A DNA stretch of 64,000 nucleotides from Bacillus chungangensis. Its GTDB lineage: Bacteria; Bacillota; Bacilli; Bacillales; Bacillaceae_C. The DNA lies in assembly GCF_030812995.1 (NCBI RefSeq), contig NZ_JAUSTT010000011.1, forward strand, positions 86,627 through 150,626, read 5' to 3'. Shown here piece after piece: positions 18,151 through 26,546 of this stretch. The position numbers were made by a program, and so were the translations under genes. Every line of letters starts with the position of its first letter. Within the stretch, counting starts at the first letter, position 1. The notes under the pieces are model-generated. The model ran no database searches. It was not told the origin of the DNA and worked only from the letters and a program-made list of their open reading frames with translations.

Positions 18151-18453
18151 ATGGTTAGGAAAAAACTTATGGCATTCATTTTTGCAGGTACTTTACTGAC
18201 GGCAACCGGTGTTTCTACTGCTGGGGCTTCTAGTAATGTTGTAGTACCATCGAAAGAAAACTTAGTAGGACAGGCAACTGAATCAGTTGAACCAAATGCT
18301 GTACCTGCTATAGTGGTAACAGCTTTCGTTACAGGGGCTGCATCTGCTGCAGGCGCTAAAGTAGGTGACTGGGTAGCAGACAAGGTTACAGGAATTTGGA
18401 GTGCAGATAGTACTATTGATGGTAACACTGATTTAGACGTTATCTTTGATTAA
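18151..18453 (+). CDS. Secreted hydrophobic peptide precursor, candidate SDP-like toxin
   Basis: 100 residues. Residues 1-26 form a signal peptide (KK, hydrophobic core, then STAGA before SS). The predicted secreted part has a polar segment (27-49), a hydrophobic, Ala/Gly-rich stretch (about 50-76, VPAIVVTAFVTGAASAAG then AKVGDW), and an acidic tail rich in Asp. There is no cysteine. G62, G68 and G72 give small-residue spacing typical of membrane-inserting helices. An AAAGGTGG site precedes the ATG. It is divergent from the maturation operon. The layout, a secreted precursor with an internal hydrophobic segment next to SdpA/SdpB-like genes, suggests a membrane-active peptide. I do not recognise close relatives. 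Confidence 0.75.
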   Translation: MVRKKLMAFIFAGTLLTATGVSTAGASSNVVVPSKENLVGQATESVEPNAVPAIVVTAFVTGAASAAGAKVGDWVADKVTGIWSADSTIDGNTDLDVIFD

Positions 18454-18471
18454 TTCCCAACATAAAAACTT

Positions 18472-18577
18472 ATAGAGTAGCGTGGTGAATTACATATATT
18501 TCCCAAAACGCTACTCTATTACTTTAGCGGAACCTTGCACTTTCTCTATAAAAAAAGCACCTACTCATAGGTACTTT
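18472..18577 (+). terminator. Two hairpins ending the peptide transcript
   Basis: First hairpin: ATAGAGTAGCG / CGCTACTCTAT (18472-18519) with a 26-base loop and a weak T tail. Second: AAGCACCTA / TAGGTACTT (18554-18577) with TTTT on the plus strand and a longer T run on the minus strand. Confidence 0.55.
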
Positions 18578-18720
18578 TATCATGAATATGTAAGCAATAA
18601 TCTCACTAAAATTCACTCGACTATATAGAGGATGTTCACACCAAGCATTAGATTTATAATATGATAATTTGATAGATGGCCAACTACAAAAAAGCGTGTG
18701 CTACCGTTCAAGATACCTTT

Positions 18721-18950
18721 CTTTTTCGATTAAGAAAGGTATACAGTGCTTCAAGCATGAAGGCTTGCCAGAGTTGCCTTTGAATCCTTCAAACAACAAT
18801 GGACGGCCTATCCAATCCAGGAACCATTGACGTATGGACGAGAAACTTTGACCATGTCGAGCAGCTCTTTGGGACTATGGCGACACTATCCGTAAAATCA
18901 TGTATACCACTAACTTCCGTTGAAAGCATCCACTTCAGCTTCCGGAAAGA
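18721..18950 (+). pseudogene. Decayed IS256-type transposase fragment, copy 2
   Basis: The segment from AAGAAAGGTATACAG to about 18945 matches 14228-14450 closely, with small insertions and deletions that break the frame. It is the same part of the transposase gene (from RKVYSAP to the IHSSFR region) in the same orientation, but truncated at both ends. With copy 1 it brackets the peptide cassette as direct repeats. Confidence 0.8.
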
Positions 18951-19035
18951 ATGAGTTTTATCTTGGAGGCTTATGGTTGATAACTCATTCCTTAGTGTAT
19001 CGTTTTCTTGTGAAAGTTTACATCCCTATATAATA

Positions 19036-19072
19036 AGAGTAAGAGACTGCTCCATTCATGAAGCAGTCTCCT
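19036..19072 (-). terminator. Terminator after plsC
   Basis: Minus-strand stem GAGACTGCT / AGCAGTCTC followed by TTACTCTTATT, about 10 bases after the plsC stop. Confidence 0.75.
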
Positions 19073-19082
19073 TCTCAACATT

Positions 19083-19685
19083 TTAATGAAGCTCTTTTTT
19101 AGTATTTATTTGTATTGTATTTAGCTGCCCATTCAGCTCGTCCATCATTTGTTGAATTTGAATTTTCTTTGGCTGTTCGTCATCTTTGAGCAAGATTGGA
19201 TCTCCGAAAATAAGACGGGGCTTTTTTCTTTGCAAAAGTTCCCGAAAATTACTTGGTCCAATATATACCGCTGGCACTAATGGTACATTTGAGCTGCAAG
19301 CGATTGTTACTGCTCCTCTTTTTAACGGCGCTTCTTCACTGGTTCTTGTGCCGCTTGGAAAAATACCAACGATTTTGCCTTCATTTAATAGTTTGCGAGG
19401 AATTTTTAACGAACTTGGCCCTGGATTTTCACGATCAACTGGAAAGGCATTTAGTTTTCCCATTAGCCATTTAGACCATCGTTTCTGAAAGAGTTCTTTT
19501 TTTGCCATATAGTGAATTTTCATTGGTAAAATCGCAATTCCTAGCCAAAGTACATCTACCCAGCCTATATGGGTACATGCAATCACAAAGCCGCCGTTCG
19601 CTGGCAGTTTTTCCTTCTGCTCCACTTGTAATCTTCCAAATAAACTAAGCAGAAATTTTAACAGATAAGCCGCAACATGATACAT
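19083..19685 (-). CDS. plsC: 1-acyl-sn-glycerol-3-phosphate acyltransferase
   Basis: 200 residues. The acyltransferase motifs are in order: H39-x4-D44 (THIGWVDVLW), the NPGPSS region, and FPSGTRT, where Ser replaces the Glu usual in FPEGTR. The hydrophobic N-terminus suggests membrane association. It would acylate lysophosphatidic acid to phosphatidic acid. A GGGGAGG site lies 6 bases before the ATG. It is co-transcribed with fabHB (32-base gap) from the FapR-controlled promoter, which links it to phospholipid synthesis. The motif variant means substrate range is uncertain. Confidence 0.85.
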   Translation of the reverse strand: MYHVAAYLLKFLLSLFGRLQVEQKEKLPANGGFVIACTHIGWVDVLWLGIAILPMKIHYMAKKELFQKRWSKWLMGKLNAFPVDRENPGPSSLKIPRKLLNEGKIVGIFPSGTRTSEEAPLKRGAVTIACSSNVPLVPAVYIGPSNFRELLQRKKPRLIFGDPILLKDDEQPKKIQIQQMMDELNGQLNTIQINTKKELH

Positions 19686-19717
19686 CTGTTTCCTCCCCTT
19701 TCTTATGCTAGACTAAT

Positions 19718-20722
19718 TTACTTTATAGCTGGCACGCCCCATCTCACTATAAGTCCAGCGTGTGTCAGCCCGCCGCCAAATCCATAAATCAATACTGTAT
19801 CTCCTTGTTCTAGCTTCTTTTCTTTCACGCCAAGATAAAGCGACAGTGGGATGGATGCGGATGAAGTGTTTCCAAAGTATTCCACACTCGTTAATGTTCG
19901 CTCTAATGGCATCCTTGCTTTTTCACAGATGGATTCAATCATTCTTAAATTAACGCTATGGGGGGCAAACCAATCGATATTTGCAGTCGTCATGTTTGCT
20001 TTATTTAATACCGTCTGGATGCCGCTTGAAACGGTACGGACTGCCCACTTATATACTTCCCGGCCATTTTGGACAATGAAGCCATTGCCGCGAAGCTTCT
20101 CTCCATCCATTTCATCTGCGACTCCTGCCCGATAAAGGTGTATACCGCCTTCCCCATTTGTTCCGAGTAAAGAAGCGAGAAAACCTGGGTTTTCGTCATC
20201 CTTCTCGATGAGTACGGCACCAGCACCATCCCCGAATAGAATACATGTAGAACGATCCGTATAATCGGTTGCTTTTGATAGTGTTTCCCCGCCAATGACT
20301 AACACTTTCTTGTGCAATCCTGCAGTGATCATGCCATTCGCTAGATGCAAGCCATAAGCGAATCCAGCACAGGTGGCATTTACATCGATTGCACCAGTCT
20401 GTTTCATGTGAAATGCTTTTTGCACTTGAGCAGCTGTACTTGGAAACGGATAATCGGCCGTAGTCGTTGCCACAATGATCAGATCAACATCGTCGACTCG
20501 TTTCTTATAGGTCCGTACAAGATTTTCCACAGCTTTTATACATAAATGAGACGTATATTCTTTTTTATCTGCTACTCGTCTTTCTCTTATACCTGTTCTT
20601 TGTACAATCCATTCGTTATTTGTTTCAACTAATTTTGCTAAATCGGCATTTGTCAACACCCGTCTTGGAACATAAGCGCCAATCGCTGTAATCTGTGCTC
20701 TCGATTTCGTTGCAAAATCCAT
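19718..20722 (-). CDS. fabHB: 3-oxoacyl-ACP synthase III (FabHB/YhfB type)
   Basis: 334 residues. Catalytic Cys118 is in DVNATCAGF, the His in WFAPHSVNLRMIE and the Asn in YFGNTSSASIP. The PHSxN variant rather than PHQAN and the overall sequence match B. subtilis FabHB (YhfB) better than FabHA. It starts fatty acid synthesis by condensing acyl-CoA primers, often branched ones in bacilli, with malonyl-ACP. An AAAGGAG site precedes the ATG. A FapR operator and TATAAT lie just upstream, so malonyl-CoA should relieve its repression. A second FabH elsewhere in the genome is likely. Confidence 0.93.
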   Translation of the reverse strand: MDFATKSRAQITAIGAYVPRRVLTNADLAKLVETNNEWIVQRTGIRERRVADKKEYTSHLCIKAVENLVRTYKKRVDDVDLIIVATTTADYPFPSTAAQVQKAFHMKQTGAIDVNATCAGFAYGLHLANGMITAGLHKKVLVIGGETLSKATDYTDRSTCILFGDGAGAVLIEKDDENPGFLASLLGTNGEGGIHLYRAGVADEMDGEKLRGNGFIVQNGREVYKWAVRTVSSGIQTVLNKANMTTANIDWFAPHSVNLRMIESICEKARMPLERTLTSVEYFGNTSSASIPLSLYLGVKEKKLEQGDTVLIYGFGGGLTHAGLIVRWGVPAIK

Positions 20723-20743
20723 ATGGCCACTCCTTTTTAGTTA

Positions 20744-20776
20744 ATTATAACATCAAGTATTAGTACTTGGTACTAA
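20744..20776 (-). promoter_or_regulatory. FapR operator and promoter for fabHB-plsC
   Basis: The 17-base operator TTAGTACTTGGTACTAA (20760-20776) is nearly palindromic and matches the FapR consensus. A TATAAT -10 element lies on the minus strand at 20744-20749, 17 bases from a weak -35 (TACCAA) inside the operator, so FapR would block the -35 region. Confidence 0.88.
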
Positions 20777-20799
20777 TTTTTTAAAAAAAGAGTGCATGA

Positions 20800-21831
20800 T
20801 TATTTTTGTCTCAAATAAGAACGATCTTTCATAAATAAACGCCAAAAATAGATAAAGAAAGGCAGCAGCAAAAGGGAACCAACGATAAAGGAAATAAGCA
20901 GGGCTTGCAGCATCGGGGAGTTCGTAATGCTTTCCTCTATTGAAATCATCGGATAAACGATATAAGGCCAATGAGCAGATGCATAAGCGAAGGTGGCAAG
21001 ACCGTATTGAGCCACAATCCCTAATACTGCTATTCTTGGTCTTCCTTTTGAATGAGTTTTCTGCTTTGCAGGCCACCATAATGCACTATATCCAATGATA
21101 AAAGCAGCCACTGACAAACTAAACCAACCGCGCTGTTCCATTATATTAACCTTTAGCCATTGAGCTTCAGGCTCCATAAAAATAACGGTTAATACCGCTG
21201 CTGCGAGCGTCATCGGTCCAAGCCAAATCGCTAGTGATCGATAAGTGCGATACGCAGCTTCCTCTAGTGCTTCACGTGCGTAATCAGATAAAAATAAAGC
21301 CGATAAAAAAAGTTGGCTAGAAAGGCCAAATGCCAAATAAGTATATTCTGATGGACTCCGAAACAACTTTCCTAACAGTAATTGCTCCTGTCCATTGATT
21401 ATTTCAATAAAACCTCCAGAAGTAATTGGAAGGACGCTGACTAACAGAGCGGGAACTAAAAGTCCAGATATGCCAGAAATATATTTTAACGTTGTTCGAT
21501 AGCTTTCTGTTGTAAATGAAAACACCATAAAAGCGCTCCGCAGCGTTAAAAAAATCAAAATGAGGCTTCCTGGAATTAGAAGGACAGTTCCAAGCGTATA
21601 GGCGGCACTCGGAAAAAAACTAAAGACGGAAATCACGAGAAGTACGAGAAAAACATTCGTAACCTCCCATGATGGCGAAAGAAAGCGATTGGCTAACAAG
21701 CCTGCTTTCGTTTTTTTTCTTGTTTCAAACACCATTGCCCAAAAACCTGCACCAAAGTCAATGGAACCAAGAATGGCGTACACATATATAAAGACCCATA
21801 ATAATGTCGTCGCAATGAATGTATTTGTCAT
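20800..21831 (-). CDS. cydB: Cytochrome bd-type oxidase subunit II
   Basis: 343 residues with about eight to nine membrane helices. The N-terminus LWVFIYVYAILGSIDFGAGFWA contains the conserved DFG of the CydB family. Together with CydA it oxidises quinol and reduces oxygen to water without pumping protons. The overall sequence is like the YthB/CioB branch. It overlaps cydA by 4 bases. No cydCD genes follow. Confidence 0.88.
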   Translation of the reverse strand: MTNTFIATTLLWVFIYVYAILGSIDFGAGFWAMVFETRKKTKAGLLANRFLSPSWEVTNVFLVLLVISVFSFFPSAAYTLGTVLLIPGSLILIFLTLRSAFMVFSFTTESYRTTLKYISGISGLLVPALLVSVLPITSGGFIEIINGQEQLLLGKLFRSPSEYTYLAFGLSSQLFLSALFLSDYAREALEEAAYRTYRSLAIWLGPMTLAAAVLTVIFMEPEAQWLKVNIMEQRGWFSLSVAAFIIGYSALWWPAKQKTHSKGRPRIAVLGIVAQYGLATFAYASAHWPYIVYPMISIEESITNSPMLQALLISFIVGSLLLLPFFIYFWRLFMKDRSYLRQK

Positions 21832-23171
21832 GTTTCCAAGCCCTTTCTTTTTACGTTATTTAGATCGTTTGCTAATGGTTTTCGTTTAAAATATGCCAGT
21901 AAGACAATGACGACAATGATCGCCAATAAGAGGTAGAGGGAGAGAAATAATACTAAGAGCATTGTATTTGCAGAAGCCGTTGCCGCATCCTCTACTCTTT
22001 GGATATGATACACAGTCCAAGGCTGACGGCCGCTGCAGCTAAACACCCACCCTGCTTCAATGCCGAGCATTGACAATGGGCCAACTAGCACTAAAAGTCG
22101 AAAAAGCCAACGCGGCAAGCCTTTCTTTTTTCGAACAAAATAAACGACAAATACAAATCCAACTAGAAAAATTAAAAAAGTTCCAATTCCGACCATTATA
22201 TTAAATAACGTATGTGTATATAAAGGCGGCCAATTTTCTTCTGGAAATTCATACAGTCCTCTCACATATTCATCAAATGAATTGCCGGCAAGTAAGCTTA
22301 GCATTCCAGGAATTTCGATTCCGTACTTCACAGTGTGTGTTTTTGGGTCCGCAAAGCCTCCTAAAACGAGTGGCGCGTTCGTTTGTGATTCAAATAAACC
22401 TTCTGCTGCCGCCAATTTTTCAGGCTGATATTGGTGAAGCTCCTGTGCTGCCTGATGGCCATTAACAGCGGTTCCTACTGACATGATGCCGCCGATAATT
22501 AACGATAATATAAAAGCCTTATGATGAAAAATTGCTTCACGAGGCTTGTTCCTCGTTTTTAGTAATTTATATGCTGCCACAGACGTAATCGCAAATGCAC
22601 CTGTCATGAGGGCTGATAATAGTACATGTATAGCTGAAGTAACATAGCTTGGATTGAAAAAAGCAGCCCATGGATCGACATCAATAATCTCTCCATTTTC
22701 ATAAGTGAAGCCAGCAGGTGTGTTCATAAATGTATTGGCAGCGGTAATTAATACTGCTGAGGCACTTGCCCCCAACGCAACAAAGAAAACAGTAATGATA
22801 CGAATATTCGGCGATAAACGATCGGCAGCATACACATAAATAGACATAAAGATCGCTTCAAGAAAAAATGCATAGATCTCAATTTGAAACGGCAAAGCAA
22901 TGGTTTGTCCGACCAATTCCATAAACCCAGGCCAGAGTAAATTCATCTGCACCCCAACGATTGTTCCGGATGGAATTGCCACACCTAAAAGGACGGCAAA
23001 GCCTTTTGTCCAACGCTTTGCCATCACGCCATAATCCTCATCACCTGTTATTTTTCTAAGTATCTCTACAATCAGAATCATAAAAGGAATACCGACCCCT
23101 AATGTAGCGAATATAATATGAAATGCTAACGATGATCCAAACAATGAACGAGATATGATGACACTATCCAT
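21828..23171 (-). CDS. cydA: Cytochrome bd-type oxidase subunit I
   Basis: 447 residues with about nine membrane helices. The heme b595/d ligand H18 (LAFHIIFATLG), the conserved His in SAIHVLL and the GRQPW motif (CSGRQPWTVY) are present. The quinol-binding Q loop is short (KLAAAEGLFESQTNAP), as in the CioA/YthA cyanide-insensitive type. A GGAGGAG site lies 4-5 bases before the ATG. With cydB it forms a two-gene operon. Which hemes it carries cannot be read from sequence. It lies in the accessory block between yybS and rpsR. Confidence 0.92.
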   Translation of the reverse strand: MDSVIISRSLFGSSLAFHIIFATLGVGIPFMILIVEILRKITGDEDYGVMAKRWTKGFAVLLGVAIPSGTIVGVQMNLLWPGFMELVGQTIALPFQIEIYAFFLEAIFMSIYVYAADRLSPNIRIITVFFVALGASASAVLITAANTFMNTPAGFTYENGEIIDVDPWAAFFNPSYVTSAIHVLLSALMTGAFAITSVAAYKLLKTRNKPREAIFHHKAFILSLIIGGIMSVGTAVNGHQAAQELHQYQPEKLAAAEGLFESQTNAPLVLGGFADPKTHTVKYGIEIPGMLSLLAGNSFDEYVRGLYEFPEENWPPLYTHTLFNIMVGIGTFLIFLVGFVFVVYFVRKKKGLPRWLFRLLVLVGPLSMLGIEAGWVFSCSGRQPWTVYHIQRVEDAATASANTMLLVLFLSLYLLLAIIVVIVLLAYFKRKPLANDLNNVKRKGLET

Positions 23172-23503
23172 TTTCTCCTCCTAATGATTTAAAAAATCCT
23201 AAGTGCTACGCTTTTAAATTCCCCCAATATAGGTGATTTTATCCACTGCATAAACAATAAAAAAGCAGTATTAAAACTACGTTTTTTACTAATGTCATGA
23301 TAGAATCATATAACTGTTTTTTTATCTATCTAGAGTAAATAATAGTCTGATTACTCGTTCTAACAACTGAAGAAAGATCGTTTCATAGGCGGGTTTGTGT
23401 GAAGATGCAAACGCATAACAGCAGCGTGAACAATGTAGAAGAAATCGAAGAACATCATTACTTCTATTGTAATAGAGAAAATTTTCTTTCTTAATATTTT
23501 CCA
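23172..23503. other. Upstream region of cydA, gene-free
   Basis: It holds the cydA promoter region. A small inverted repeat (GTAGT / ACTGC with T runs, about 23262-23288) is visible. I found no Rex-like TTGTGA-N6-TCACAA site. Confidence 0.45.
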
Positions 23504-23553
23504 AAAAAAAACATCCACTAAGATTTATACTCTTAGTGGATGTTTTTTTAAAG
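23504..23553 (-). terminator. Terminator of the rpsF-ssb-rpsR operon
   Basis: Long perfect stem ACATCCACTAAGA / TCTTAGTGGATGT with T runs on both sides; bidirectional between rpsR and cydA. Confidence 0.9.
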
Positions 23554-23579
23554 GTATAGAAATTGTCCTTTAGACTATA

Positions 23580-23834
<255 letters not shown>

Positions 23835-23946
23835 TTATTCATTTTGTATAAAAAGTTACATAGAATGGCGACTCATACACTGTATGTAATGACAGTGATG
23901 CTGCATCGCTTCCTTAGCAATCACGTACATGAAGCATTTCGGGTCA

Positions 23947-24450
23947 TTAGAATGGCAAATCATCATCGGAAATATCGATTGGCTGGCCATCCTTCATAAA
24001 CGGATCTTCATCCATCCGTGTATAACTTTGTTGATTCTGCTGCTGATTCTGTTGTTGATTATATGGAGGATTTTGCGATCTCTGACTATCTCCATATGGT
24101 TGGTAGTCTTCACCACGACCTGATGCAGCGTTTCTTGGCTCTAGAAATTGAACACTTTCCGCTACAACTTCAGTGACATATACACGTCTGCCATCTTGTC
24201 CTTCATAATTACGCGTCTGAATCCGGCCATCAACACCTGCCATACTTCCTTTTTTCAAAAAGTTTGCTACGTTTTCAGCAGGCCTGCGCCATACAACACA
24301 ATTAATAAAGTCTGCTTCTCTCTCACCTTGCTGATTCGAAAAAGTACGATTTACTGCAAGTGTAAAAGAGGCAACAGGCACTCCGTTCGGTGTATAACGC
24401 AAATCAGGATCTTTTGTTAATCGGCCAACTAATACAACACGGTTCATCAT
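23947..24450 (-). CDS. ssb: Single-stranded DNA-binding protein SsbA
   Basis: 167 residues. The N-terminal OB fold starts [23 protein letters not shown], followed by a flexible Gln/Asn-rich linker (repeated QQNQQQNQQ) and the acidic tail DISDDDLPF that recruits partner proteins. An open frame upstream reads through the parS site, but an AAGGGG site and family alignment place the start at 24450. It coats single-stranded DNA at forks. Confidence 0.96.
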   Translation of the reverse strand: MMNRVVLVGRLTKDPDLRYTPNGVPVASFTLAVNRTFSNQQGEREADFINCVVWRRPAENVANFLKKGSMAGVDGRIQTRNYEGQDGRRVYVTEVVAESVQFLEPRNAASGRGEDYQPYGDSQRSQNPPYNQQQNQQQNQQSYTRMDEDPFMKDGQPIDISDDDLPF

Positions 24451-24478
24451 CAGAATCAACCCCTTCCATTTCATTTCA

Positions 24479-24494
24479 TGTTTCACGTGAAACA
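24479..24494. promoter_or_regulatory. parS centromere site (exact)
   Basis: TGTTTCACGTGAAACA is a full 16-base parS palindrome, the loading site for ParB/Spo0J. It lies between rpsF and ssb, inside their operon. Confidence 0.93.
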
Positions 24495-24512
24495 ATATTC
24501 GTTATCTATCCA

Positions 24513-24803
24513 TTAAGCTTCTACTTTAATAACCATATGACGGATGATATCGTCGCTAATTTTAGCAAGACGGTCAAATTCTTGAACCGCTTCAGCATTT
24601 TGAGATGTTAGAGTTACGAGACGGTAAAAACCATCACGGAAGTCTTCGATTTCATATGCAAGACGACGCTTACCCCAGTCTTTTGATTCGATGATTTCCG
24701 CTCCCTCAGAAGTGAAAACATTATCAAATCGTTCGATTACTGATTTTTTCGCTTCCTCTTCAATGTTCGGGCGGATAATGTACATGATTTCGTACTTATT
24801 CAT
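24513..24803 (-). CDS. rpsF: 30S ribosomal protein bS6
   Basis: 96 residues, beginning [20 protein letters not shown] and containing [20 protein letters not shown], the classic bS6 core. It pairs with bS18 in the 30S platform. It is the first gene of the rpsF-ssb-rpsR operon. An AAGGAGGTG site lies upstream. Confidence 0.97.
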   Translation of the reverse strand: MNKYEIMYIIRPNIEEEAKKSVIERFDNVFTSEGAEIIESKDWGKRRLAYEIEDFRDGFYRLVTLTSQNAEAVQEFDRLAKISDDIIRHMVIKVEA

Positions 24804-24829
24804 CTTTTCGTCACCTCCTTATGGACTAT

Positions 24830-24935
24830 GCGGCTCTATTAAATACTGCAATAGAGCAAGGAGCAATTATTCATTACTCACAAGTCGTAATTATAGCATA
24901 ATCATTGTCAAGATGCAATGTCTCATTCATCTATC
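24830..24935 (-). promoter_or_regulatory. rpsF promoter and possible S6:S18-binding leader
   Basis: Minus strand: -35 TTGCAT, 17-base spacer, -10 TATAAT (about 24891-24919). The transcribed leader can form GCTCTATT / AATAGAGC followed at once by CCG, resembling the known S6:S18 autoregulatory leader of rpsF. The promoter is more secure than the leader call. Confidence 0.45.
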
Positions 24936-24993
24936 TATCGAGTTTTATACGATGTTTTCCTACCTTTAACTCCTTTATTCTTATCCGGGTTTA

Positions 24994-26094
24994 TTAAACA
25001 TTAAAACGGAAATGGATAACATCGCCGTCCTGCACTAAGTAATCCTTGCCCTCTAAACGGACTTTTCCAGCTTCACGGGCGGCAGTCATTGATCCCGCTG
25101 CTACTAAATCATCATAGGATACTGTTTCTGCCCGAATAAATCCTCGTTCAAAGTCAGTATGAATGATGCCAGCACATTGTGGCGCTTTCATCCCTGTACG
25201 GAATGTCCAAGCTCGCACTTCTTGGACTCCAGCCGTAAAATAAGTTGCAAGTCCCAGCAAGCGATAAGTCGCCCGAATCAATTGATCTAAACCTGATTCT
25301 TCAATTCCCAGCTCTTCCAAAAACATTGCTTTTTCATCATCGTCTAGTTCCGCGATTTCTTCTTCAATTTTCGCACAAACTACAATAACCTCTGCATGTT
25401 CTTTTGCTGCGAAATCACGCACCTGCTGAACAAATTCATTTGCTGATGGGTCGACAACATCTTCTTCCGACACATTCGCTACATATAAAACTGGCTTGCT
25501 CGTTAACAAATGTAGTCCTTTTACAATTTTCATTTGTTCTTCTGTGAATGAAATCGCACGAGCAGGCTGCTCCGCCTCAAATGCTTCCTTTAATTTAGCC
25601 AGTACTTCAAATTCTGCCATTGCAGCTTTATCTTTCTGTTTCGCCATTTTCTCTACACGGCCAATCCGTTTGTCTACTGATTCAAGATCAGCCAGAATTA
25701 ATTCAAGATTAATCGTTTCTATATCATCTATTGGATCGACTTTTCCAGAAACATGAGTAATATTCCCATCTGAAAAACAGCGTACAACATGACAGATCGC
25801 ATCTACCTGACGGATATGGGATAAAAATTTATTTCCTAAGCCTTCTCCTTTACTTGCTCCCTTTACAATTCCTGCAATATCTGTAAACTCAAATGCTGTC
25901 GGAACAGTTTTTTTCGGAACAACTAGCTCTGTTAATTTTAATAATCGCTGATCAGGAACCTCTACGATCCCAACATTTGGATCAATCGTACAAAAAGGAT
26001 AATTCGCTGATTCCGCACCTGCTTTTGTAATCGCATTAAATAAAGTGGACTTTCCAACGTTTGGCAAACCTACAATTCCAGCGGTAAGAGCCAT
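24994..26094 (-). CDS. ychF: Ribosome-binding ATPase YchF
   Basis: 366 residues. The P loop is GLPNVGKSTLF at residues 8-18, with switch DIAGIVKGAS and an ANVSEED motif replacing the G4 NKxD, typical of YchF/Obg-like ATPases that prefer ATP. A coiled-coil insert follows (about 130-200), and a C-terminal TGS domain ends HFRFNV. AGAAGGAGTG precedes the ATG. Confidence 0.96.
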   Translation of the reverse strand: MALTAGIVGLPNVGKSTLFNAITKAGAESANYPFCTIDPNVGIVEVPDQRLLKLTELVVPKKTVPTAFEFTDIAGIVKGASKGEGLGNKFLSHIRQVDAICHVVRCFSDGNITHVSGKVDPIDDIETINLELILADLESVDKRIGRVEKMAKQKDKAAMAEFEVLAKLKEAFEAEQPARAISFTEEQMKIVKGLHLLTSKPVLYVANVSEEDVVDPSANEFVQQVRDFAAKEHAEVIVVCAKIEEEIAELDDDEKAMFLEELGIEESGLDQLIRATYRLLGLATYFTAGVQEVRAWTFRTGMKAPQCAGIIHTDFERGFIRAETVSYDDLVAAGSMTAAREAGKVRLEGKDYLVQDGDVIHFRFNV

Positions 26095-26515
26095 CTATCT
26101 ATTCACTCCTTCTATTTTCTCCCTATGTAAAGGCATTTTGGTACAAGCGTACACTCCAACTTCGGCTGCTTATATTAACAGCCCTCCGTTGCCATCACTT
26201 ATTTCATTTTGAATTTTACTTAAAAATTAGCCATTTCTATACATAAAAAAACAACAAAACTTCACTTTTAAAAAATAATAGACCATTGATCATTATAGAT
26301 TTTAAAGATAAAAAAAACAAGCGACGCCTTGATTACCGAGCTAATAAAATGTCGAAATTGAAGCACAGGTTTCTAGATTTCTTCTCAACTTGTACTTCGT
26401 TTCATGTAACCTTGTAAATAGTATTGCATTTCTATTTATTAGAATGAGACCCTCAAGCTAAAAAAAACTGCATCCTTGAAAATCTGTACTTTATTTAAGG
26501 ACATTTGTTATGGGA
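26095..26515. other. Gene-free stretch with a possible decayed repeat
   Basis: About 26455-26517 contains CCTCAAGCTAAAA, GGACATTTG and TATGGGATAAA, fragments that recall the intergenic repeat family but too diverged to be sure. Nothing else is supported. Confidence 0.4.
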
Positions 26516-26546
26516 TAAAAAAACAGCATGAGTTTACTCCTCATGC
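26516..26546 (-). terminator. Terminator overlapping the end of yyzM
   Basis: Minus-strand stem AGCATGAG / CTCATGCT followed by GTTTTTT. The TAA stop codon of yyzM lies in the hairpin loop, so the last codons form the 5' arm. Confidence 0.85.

Noticed and set aside
18129..18428. 99-codon minus-strand frame opposite the peptide gene
   Set aside because: It is the reverse of the peptide gene, lacks a ribosome binding site, and its composition reflects the Ala/Thr/Val codons of the real gene.
23172..23503. Rex operator for cydAB
   Set aside because: No TTGTGA-N6-TCACAA-like palindrome could be found in the upstream region.
23322..23504. 60-codon minus-strand frame upstream of cydA
   Set aside because: No ribosome binding site and overlaps the rpsR terminator.
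24451..24495. 15-codon N-terminal extension of ssb
   Set aside because: It encodes MFHVKHE only because it reads through the parS palindrome; the start at 24450 has its own ribosome binding site.
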